Both the position numbers and the translations under genes were made by a program. Shown here in pieces: positions 8,580 through 16,552 of a stretch of DNA of 16,552 bases (positions are counted from its first letter, which is position 1; each line of letters starts with the position of its first letter). Location: NCBI GenBank assembly GCA_900617975.1, contig UZAE01013410.1:6201-22752 (forward strand), given 5' to 3'. Source of the DNA: Rodentolepis nana. Taxonomy: Eukaryota > Platyhelminthes > Cestoda > Cyclophyllidea > Hymenolepididae. Below the pieces are notes generated by a model. It was not told the origin of the DNA and ran no database searches. It saw only the letters and a list, made by a program, of their open reading frames with translations.

Positions 8580-8606
8580 CTGAAGGAAAAGTGGGATATA
8601 GTTAGG
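8580..8606 (-). other. Candidate branch point and 3' splice site of a 5'UTR intron
   Basis: On the minus strand CCTAACT is followed by a pyrimidine-rich stretch ending in TTTTCCTTCAG, with the AG at 8581-8580. Branch-point motif, tract and AG are spaced about 20 bases apart, which is close to ideal. This implies at least one non-coding exon to the right of the first coding exon. Confidence 0.6.
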
Positions 8607-11400
8607 TATTTTATCGCGCAACTGATTTGAAATAACTTTATTATATTTTATTTATATGATTTCGACATTGCCAAAGTTGTTTTAATCGAAGTTGTTAGCT
8701 TTTTCGTCATCTTAAGTGGAATTTGTTTTGGAGCCTAGATTATTCCTTTGAGTGGAGTTTCTTGAAATAATTTATCTATTAAATCAGATTGGAATATTTT
8801 AGCAGTGTTTACAGACACAATTTCTATAAATTTTAAATGCTCCTAATTAATTGATGTAATATTTACAGAGAGGCTTTTGGTGCACTAGTAGTAATTGTTT
8901 CTGTTCAAATGATGCATAAATTTCAGATTTTAAATACTGCCCTTTCAATGAAGCCATACTTTAATACGTCTAACATATATTATCGTCATAGACTATGTCT
9001 AAATATTTTATGTGCAAATTAATGAAACTCACAAAATACTAGAGGCTTTAAAACATTACTTAAAAAACGTAATTTTAAGTAATTATTGCAGTCTCAAAAA
9101 AACTCAGAATAAGCCTTTTTTAATAATAAAACACTCTAATAATTTTCCACATATTCAATAAATATTTTAATATATGTTTAAACTCGTTTTCTTATAAATG
9201 AAATCAATCCCAATGATACAAAATTAACATCTCTATTCTATAACCAAAAATAAATGGAATGAAATCCACAAAAAACTTTACGAACATCACTCAAACGTCA
9301 CTGATACATTAGCAAGAGAAGAGTACCTTGTTTGCCCACACTTCTGGAAAAATAAATCCATTTTTAAGTAATGTGTACTGTTTCATAAATGATCCACTCG
9401 AAATGGCTAATTTTGCAGTTGAATGAGGCTTATAAAATATGATTTGCTAAGTCGCACAGCTAATAAAAGTTAGCCTGACCAATAGCAGGCTAGAATGATG
9501 TCTTATCGGAGCAAATGGCCAATTTCTTGATCCGTCTGTGCTTCACTATTACAAAACTGTAAAATTTATCGAGATACAATTTAATTTTACTCAAAATGAT
9601 TTCAGCTTTCAGCAATCTCCTTCTCGAGTAATCTTGAATAACCGAAATATTGAACTCTTTGAAGCCCTCAAAACAAACCTATCCTAATATTTGAAACATT
9701 AATTTAAATATAGTTGACCGTACGGTTTGTTGTTACTTTTCCCCCAGTGAACGCCAAGATCCTTTAAATACTTGCTGTGAAGATGAAGCCCAACAGTGGA
9801 TACAACTAGGAGGGACGAAATGGGAGCTTCAAAAGAGCTGTTTTATTCGATTTTCCTATTCAAGTTATTCACTAATCAATAGGTGAACAATTTATTGTTT
9901 TATTGTACTAGAGTAATAGCGAATTCGCATTCACGCATACCGATACTTACTAACCGATCGTTCAATTATTGTGACTGATCTTTATATATCAGTTACTTTT
10001 TAATTTCAAAACTGAAAGATTAGTATGAGTTTAGGTAATCTTTACACATCAGAGCTCACAGGGCAGACTGTAAGTAAAGTGAATTTTTGGGGATAAATAG
10101 AGTTTTATTCCGTAGACACATATCATTCAAGGTAGTTGCCCAGAGGAATACTTCATGCAGTTCAGCTAAGGAAACTCAAAGTATCAAGAAAAACCCCAGT
10201 ATATTTGTTTTTGATTTTTTTGTTTTCAAAAATCCAGCCAGAGCCTAATTTCTAATTTTACCGACTATAATAATTACAAACATTTTTGTACGATAAGAGA
10301 ATGATAAAATTTTTGGAATAACGTTTCTCAACCAAAGGCACGTATTTATTTTGAGCTATGCTATAAGGAAAAGCTGGTTATAAAGTTGTTCCATGAAGAG
10401 TTATAATTACTTCCTTCCCATAAAAGTGAAAACGAGGTCTTTATTTGAAACAAACAAGGTTTGTAGGTATGAAAATTTAGAAATATTAATGTTAAGTGAA
10501 TTAGGATTCCAATAAACTGGAAAATTTTAAGTAACTCTTTCATAACAGCATATTTGTTATATTTACCATGAAATATTCGGAGAGTAGGCATTAAAACAAA
10601 CCACAGTAGGTGGTATCACCAAGCTTAACCTGTCTCATCATTGTTCATATGAATTTCAAATTAACTTTAACCAAAATCCCTGCAGAAGATTGAGAGTGTC
10701 GATGGAAAACATAAATTGAAAAAGGTGCACTTAAATGATTATTATTATCTTGTACTTTCGCCTCCTTTTCATTTTAGCGAGACACAAATAGAACCCACTC
10801 AATCGGAGGCGTTAATTTGAGTGTGGGAGGGTAAGAATGAATTAGAATGATAAGAGTAAACACTTATAAAAATAGTATTGCCAATTATAATGATCGGTTT
10901 TAAGGAGAAGTCTCTTGTTTCCTATAAAATTCAAATATTTTAAAGGAAAATTTCGAAAATAATTTCAAAGGAATATTTCTTATTCAGTTGAGTGTTATCT
11001 TAGACTTGCACTCATCCATGTCTTCTTCAATTTTTGGGTAATTACTTAATCTAATAAACAATTGTGAAGATAACAGATGATAGATAAGTAATGTTGATAG
11101 AAACCGAAGATGTTGACAATTCCTGCCTCAGTACAATCGTAGGCTTCCAGCAAAGTGTGTGTGTGGGGGGGGGGAATCGCTGTCTGTCGCTGATATTTTG
11201 AAATCTTCCTGCATTTTGGGGATCATATATAGCAAACACTCCAGAATTTGATGTTCAAGAGATCATTTTTTAATATTTTAATATTTTCTCATCTACGGGC
11301 TTAATGCAGAGATTTAAATTCTAATAGAATTAAGTGAAACGAATTGTGGTAGGTGATTAATTACACTACACCTCCCCATAAAGAACAATAAAGATGTGTT
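8607..11400. other. Non-coding DNA upstream of Shaw exon 1
   Basis: About 2.8 kb of AT-rich sequence with no recognisable exon on either strand. It is probably a 5'UTR intron or the promoter-side flank of the channel gene. I could not place a transcription start. A (GT)5 run followed by ten G lies at 11155-11174. The minus-strand frame at 10361-10591 looks like chance. Confidence 0.5.
11165..11174 (+). repeat. Poly(G) tract, 10 bases, after a (GT)5 run
   Basis: Ten uninterrupted G follow GTGTGTGTGT (11155-11164). It is a simple-sequence tract in the upstream non-coding region. Confidence 0.9.
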
Positions 11401-13700
11401 ATTTTAATTGAAAGAAAGGATTAAAGAAAGAAATATTGGAGGTAAAATGAACTAATATGGCTGAACTAAGTAATTTGCGTTGGCCAAAACACCAAATCGA
11501 ATCATTAGTAACCAAATCACTATTGTGGAGTGAAATGAATCGTCTCCGAAATAAATATTTTAGAGAAAGAGAAATAAGCTCCATCTCGTATATATTGTTG
11601 ACATTGAAAAATTGATCTCTCTTGGGATATTTGCCTGTGTTTATTTTGAAAATATGCAAAAGTTAATTAAAAGTTAATTACTTGGAACGGGAAAGATGCC
11701 TTTGCTTTTTCCTCAGAAATGTGGAGAATAATTTTAACGCTTCAATGTTTTGTTGAGGTCATAGTAAGAGTTTTCATTTAATTTGTTAAGTCAATATGTT
11801 GTTATAAACGAAACCTGACTCATTCAAGATCATAAAATTAAGGAAGCTAATTTGATTAAAAATAAAGATTAATTAATCTGGAGACTGTAAGGATCACTTG
11901 ATATTCATAGCATTGTGAAATGCTCCATTTTTACAATATTTGTTTTGTCTTATTGATTATGTCTGAGCATTTTAAATACGTTAATCATAAGACGTAATAG
12001 GTGGAAACCAATGCAGACAGACACAGAGAGATCGCTGTTTATCCGTGGTGTGAAACAGAGAGTCTTTTGTCGCCTAGCCGGTCAGAATTATGATATTTAT
12101 TCAGAATATTGTTGCAAAAAGGGAGATATGGAAGCGCTCAACAATTCCTAAATATATGGAACCAACTGAGCTGGTTGTCACATTTTATGCTGAAAATAAA
12201 ATTTTTATAGTAACTTAAACCAGTGAAATTAACAATAAATAAAAGAGTTATCTCAGTAGCCACTCTATTAAAGTTTTGAATTTTCAATATTAGTTTGTAT
12301 CGGCTACATAGTAATGTATTTGTGAACAGAATAAGCTTTAAAAGTCACTCTTTAATTAAAAGGGACACTTATTTAGGAGGAGGCAGAAGATTATTGTTTG
12401 ATTTAATTCCCGTCGTTAACATCCAAAATTCAAAATGCATACCAAGCACGTACTTATTCATTCCTACTAGTGCTGAATATCTGTTAAGGTCTCGTTTTCA
12501 TCCATTTTCAATGTTTGCTATTGTTAATTCATCGTCACGTCTTTTCATTTATGCCAAATATTTTCAGCCATTGATTCCCATTCACCATTGTTATTTGCAA
12601 ACGTATGCTTCATGTGTTTCAGGAATCCCAAATTTTCACGTGAAAGTAATATTTGTCAAGCTTGCCTTCAGTTTTGACATGGTAGTCACAGACCATTTTT
12701 ATGGATTTTAAAAATCTATTTGAACTACATTAATCGGGAGAAATTAGACTGATGTGGTAACCGTTCCAAAATTCTGGGATGTACCTCTTAAGATTAATTT
12801 AACTAGTGACATTTAGGTCACAACAAAGTCGACAGGTAGAACACATTATGATTTGCACTCTAAACCAAATGGGGTGGGAGGTCAAAAGGTATCTTTGAAG
12901 CAAAATTCGAACGACTTTAACACCAGTTTCTTCACCTCTTGCCACGACGCCACTTTGTGATATTTTAATTAAAAATTTGCTCTAACTGGTTGCATAATAA
13001 TGGAGATATTGCAGGTTTTCCAATTAAGCTCCTTTTACAATTTTACGATTAGTTAAACTATAAGCTCTCTCGATCTAATAAGGTATTGGAATTACCCTTT
13101 GCATAAGTCAGAACTATTTCCAAAATAAGAAACTATAGTAACGTAGTGACTACCTGTCATTGTGCAATAATATGTTTTACATCAATTTACTGTTTGATAG
13201 TAAATTTCATTGACAATTAGGGTGATGGAGCAGATATTCAAACGTAGCTAATAAGAGACATGCTTCAATTATGGCTATTCTCCTCTTCACATTTAGTCCT
13301 TAAGGATGTCAATTATAATGAGTATATCCTTACTAGGTTCAATCTGACTGAGGTCAAAGCATACACCTATGATTTCGTTTGCACCATTTCTTGATTGAGT
13401 GTGTTCATGGATGGTAGAAACGTCAAAATTTACCTTGGGAGGAGACAGCTGGTATTCCAGGAACAACTTTCCTGGTTTATGTTCACCAGCATTTAATATA
13501 TCCACATTTGATACTCTTCGTGTCGAAGTAATAATATTAGAGTAAAAGCATTGAGGAAAAAACGAGTAGACCAGACTTACTTCTTTTGAAATACGAAGTG
13601 GATACCATCTAGAGAACCCGGAACCGATCAGAGGTCTATTATAGTGACAACAAGGAGTGGAAATGGCTTAAATAGTTACATATCACAAGATTGATCCGAA

Positions 13701-13711
13701 GGGGGGGGGGG
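13701..13711 (+). repeat. Poly(G) tract, 11 bases
   Basis: Eleven uninterrupted G, followed by AATCAC. The 11165-11174 tract is also followed by AATC, but the wider flanks do not match, so these are not copies of one repeat. Confidence 0.9.
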
Positions 13712-15165
13712 AATCACACATCGGGTAGTTCAGTTCTGAACGGGTCGTTCATCCTTTTGGCACAATCCATAAGTTATCCTCTCAATCGATATCCGTGATA
13801 ACGGAATGAATTTGTTTTCAATTTTAACAACCTCACCAATTAGTGTATTTAGGGACGTTTGGAAAACTGACAATATATATATTTATTCTCCATTAGAAAA
13901 TTTCATTAAAAAAAGTTAAGAAAGTAATTTTGGAATAACTGTGCATCGGTTTTGACTTCTTCCCTTTTAAGTCCGGGTGAACTGAGTGAACGGAGCTCAG
14001 TGAAATCTCGTGGAAACGTATTTGGCAGGAGTAGAAAAAGATCTTTCAGCAGTACCTCAGCAAAGATGAGCCTCGTTTCAGAAAACAAAAAAATATTTAT
14101 TAAACCGCTTCAAAATAATGACAATTTTAATTGATTCAACTATTTCTAAATCACATTTCCTCTCACCAAATCTCTTATTTAGCGTCTGAATTAAATTTCC
14201 ACAGAGGCCTAGAGATCTAGACATGCACGATTTCTCAAAATTGAATTTCATTTGGAAGACTTAGTTTTGCCTTGCTAAGACGTATCTCCACAAACCAGGA
14301 CATTCCTCCTTGGTGGGCATGAAAGATAAGTGCATTCCTCACTGTGAAACAACCAAAACGCTTCTAGAGAGCTCCATTTTAATTAAATCTTTTTCGGAAA
14401 TCCGCAGTCGAAATGATGGCATTAATTTTGCAAAGCCCCTTTCTCACACTTTTAAGTTGCCCCTACCACCAAGTCGCGAGATACTTCATAATCTCATCTC
14501 ATGCTAAACCCAGCTACGCTTGTCGTGATAAGATTTTATCAAATTATGCGGGGCAATAAACTGGGAAAATTTTGCAACTATGGGAACGCGTCATGTCCAC
14601 GAAAAAAAATCCTATATTTTGTTGGCTTCTGCGTGTAGCAATTTAAAAAAGGGATTTAAGGAAAACTTTGGGCTTTTCAAAAGGCAAATCTGGGTGACCC
14701 ACTTTCATGAGGCCTTTCGCAGCATCTGTTTTGATGCATCTAACAACAAAACGAAGGAAACAACCTGATGCTAAATTTGGTTTAGGTCTGTGACGATCGA
14801 CCTATTGATGTCACCTCATTTATAGTCGCTCTTTTATACTCACTGCAAATGGCAATTGGTGCTTGATAATTCATAGAGTTGATTTCTTTGCGTATATCAT
14901 TATCTGAATTTTGTGCTTACTTTCGCTGAACCGAGCGTCTGCCTGATATCGTTCGTACTCAAGTTTAGTGGAGGTGGGGGCAATTCGGAAATATATCCAC
15001 CCTGGTAGATTTAGGGTAAATATTGGCATGTATTTCGGCTTCAACATGCAAAGTCTTTTCAAACAGCTTCAACGGTGAGAATTTTAATTCTCATGTCTTT
15101 TCCGGGTCAGGGACCACCATCTCATTTGTCGAAAAACGTTCCAAAATGCCTTCACTTCAACATCA

Positions 15166-15191
15166 CCCCCCTCTCCCCCCCCCCCTCCCCC
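15166..15191 (+). repeat. C-rich simple sequence with an 11-base C run
   Basis: C6 TCT C11 T C5 within 26 bases. On the minus strand this gives several adjacent G runs, which could form a G-quadruplex. Its proline-rich plus-strand translations are artefacts of composition. Confidence 0.85.
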
Positions 15192-16242
15192 AAATCCAAA
15201 CTTGTAGTGCAAAAGTACAGTTTTCCGCGCAGAATGACAGAGAAAAAAAGATATAATTGTCCATCTATCGCTTGGTTGTCAACTTGTCAATGATCGGAAT
15301 TTTACATTGACTCTGCGTCGATGTATCCTAATTCCCCTTAAAATTCCTAATATACCTCCACTTACAGTCATGAACTGCCATTCTTTAAAGGTAAATAGGA
15401 TACATTTCATTTTTCATCGAATGCAGACGTGTTTGATTTATGGATTTCCTAGTTTCAGCGAAGTATTTACGACTAAATGAGATCATGTGTTTTGCGTCTC
15501 CACCCCTCGGTTAATCTTAAATTCTATCGAAGACTTAACGATCACATTAACGTAAAATGGTATATGCTTTTTTGCTAGTTGAAGCTCATAGGTACACAAC
15601 TGGTGAATGCGTTTTTACCTTGTGGCTTGAGTCGGATTTCCAGAGAGTAGTCTAAATGACATTGCGCTTCACCAGACACCAGATCTGAAAAACGTCCCCA
15701 ACCAATGCTTATAGACACTTTTGTAAATCATAATATAAACCTCATTCTGAAACGCCAAACGCACTGCCATGGTATTGAGGTCGTAGCAATTCTTCGTTGA
15801 GTTCCGAGGTTTGAAGTTCACATCAGCATAGCTAAAAACATTTTAGAAATTCATTTTGAATTATCAGATCAATAGTGGACTATTAACTGAAATTTGACAA
15901 ATAAACAAGACGCTTAGTAGGTGTCGAACATGTAAATTTAAGCTTGTACCGGAAAAAAACGCTCTGAAATAATGAAGACAGAAGTGATTCCCCCACAGTC
16001 TTGATTAGAAGCCATCTCATTATAGCAATCACAAATGATCTGGCTAGTTAAGTGTGGTGTAATGGAAATGCAAGAGATATAAATTCTTCTTTCATGGAAA
16101 TCTCCATAAAGATGCGCCAATCATCTTGAAGAAAATAAACCAGAAATAAATTTCTCAAGTATCTTGAGCTCAAAAAGGACAATGAGGAGCAGCAGCAGAA
16201 ACCTTCGTATTTCGAAAACTAATTGATTAATGTTTAGTTTAT

Positions 16243-16552
16243 GGGGTGCGCGATAGACTTACCTCCATGTGGTGCACTCTGGGCAACGTATACTCATACC
16301 GCACCACGTGGTGCACCCTGGGCAACGTATATTCATACGGCAAAAACGTGGTGCACCCTGGGCAACGCATACTCATACGGCAAAATGTGGTGCACCCTGG
16401 GCAACGTATACTCATAAGGCAAAAAGATCCTATTAACTGGCAGTTGACTTCTCACTTCAAACTACCATCGCCCCACTGTACGTCATATTTGACCACTTCC
16501 ATAGTACTCATATTACCTTTTCTCTGCCTTTGTGTCTGCCTGACTCACATCT
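16243..16552 (+). mobile_element. SINE-like retroposon, copy 2, expanded and cut by window edge
   Basis: It starts GGGGTG at the same base as copy 1 (776) and follows it through ATAGACTTACCTCCA, the CCCTGGGCAACG unit, the CAGTTGACTTCT block and the pyrimidine-rich middle. It leaves the window before the LINE-like tail. It differs from copy 1 by many substitutions and by having four tandem copies of the 39-40 bp unit where copy 1 has one. Both copies have the same orientation. Its right target-site duplication should lie beyond the window and should repeat the bases ending at 16242. Confidence 0.87.
16270..16426 (+). repeat. Four-unit 39-40 bp tandem array inside SINE copy 2
   Basis: Units start with TGGTGCAC at 16270, 16309, 16349 and 16388, giving lengths of 39, 40 and 39 for the first three; the last ends at about 16426. 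Each carries CTGGGCAACG, then TATACTCATA or a close variant, then a CGGCAAAA-like end. The first unit has a divergent end (CCGCACCACG). Copy 1 has the unit once, at about 803-841. Confidence 0.92.

Larger units (their letters stand above)
11401..16242. other. Unassigned sequence, right part of window
   Basis: About 4.8 kb without a gene I can recognise. Several frames stay open longer than is usual in AT-rich DNA. The longest are plus 12280-12711 (144 codons, T-rich) and minus 13293-13667 (125 codons with plausible donor sites); neither matches a known family. The part from about 13,940 to 15,290 is somewhat richer in G+C than the rest and may contain old, unrecognised repeats. Two homopolymer tracts (13701-13711 and 15166-15191) are listed separately. 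Confidence 0.5.

Noticed and set aside
6393..9406. A 14-bp inverted repeat, CCATTTCGAGTGGA at 6393-6406 and its complement at 9393-9406
   Set aside because: Flanking bases do not match, and a few such pairs are expected by chance in 16.5 kb. No transposon ends or duplications accompany it.
12280..12711. Longest open frame in the right half (plus strand, 144 codons)
   Set aside because: No motif or family is recognisable, it has no ATG at its start, and the T-rich plus strand lowers stop frequency. About one such frame by luck in the window is not surprising.
13952..14134. Serine/arginine-rich 60-codon frame, and its opposite-strand partner
   Set aside because: It is short, starts with TTG, has no recognisable domain, and both strands are open over the same bases, which points to composition and not coding.
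15023..15293. Proline-rich overlapping plus-strand frames
   Set aside because: Their proline content comes from the C-rich simple sequence at 15166-15191. The two frames overlap out of phase and neither matches a protein.

Overview
The window is AT-rich (roughly two thirds A+T by eye) eukaryotic DNA with large introns, spliceosomal splice sites and non-LTR retrotransposon debris. There is no bacterial-style gene packing. The only host gene I recognise is the 5' coding part of a Shaw/Kv3-type voltage-gated potassium channel on the minus strand. Its T1 domain is very close to arthropod Shaw, and the LINE fragment belongs to an RNase H-bearing family I associate with arthropods. I therefore read the source as an arthropod nuclear genome. 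I cannot name the species from this sequence.

Layout. The channel runs right to left. A short 5'UTR segment and first coding exon (8579 down to 8164) are followed by a 4.8 kb intron (8163-3355), a second coding exon (3354-3127), and a further intron that leaves the window at base 1. Exons for S1-S6, the pore and the C-terminus are not visible and must lie to the left. A good branch point and 3' splice site just upstream of the ATG suggest that the promoter and a non-coding first exon lie to the right. The joined exons encode 203 residues: an N-terminal leader, a complete T1 tetramerisation domain and the T1-S1 linker. The zinc-binding HX5CX20CC signature of non-Shaker Kv channels is rebuilt exactly across the splice junction.

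Mobile DNA. Intron 1 carries a 5'-truncated LINE (3803-5452, plus strand, antisense to the channel). It holds the end of a reverse transcriptase, a complete-looking RNase H and a C-terminal CCHC knuckle. One in-frame stop interrupts its frame, and a 12-bp target-site duplication flanks it. Intron 2 carries a complete 330-bp non-autonomous retroposon (776-1105) with a perfect 14-bp target-site duplication. Its 3' end matches the 3' end of the LINE, which is the signature of a SINE and its partner LINE. A second copy of the same retroposon starts at 16243 and runs off the right edge. In that copy a 39-40 bp unit near the 5' end is expanded from one to four tandem copies.

The rest (5465-8163 and most of 8580-16242) shows no recognisable gene. 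It holds G/C homopolymers of 9-11 bases, although no A or T run I found exceeds 8, and one CpG-dense patch at about 7485-7710. I see no CRISPR array, tRNA, rRNA or multi-gene defence or biosynthetic system. The most novel item is the LINE/SINE pair with its tandemly expanding SINE head.
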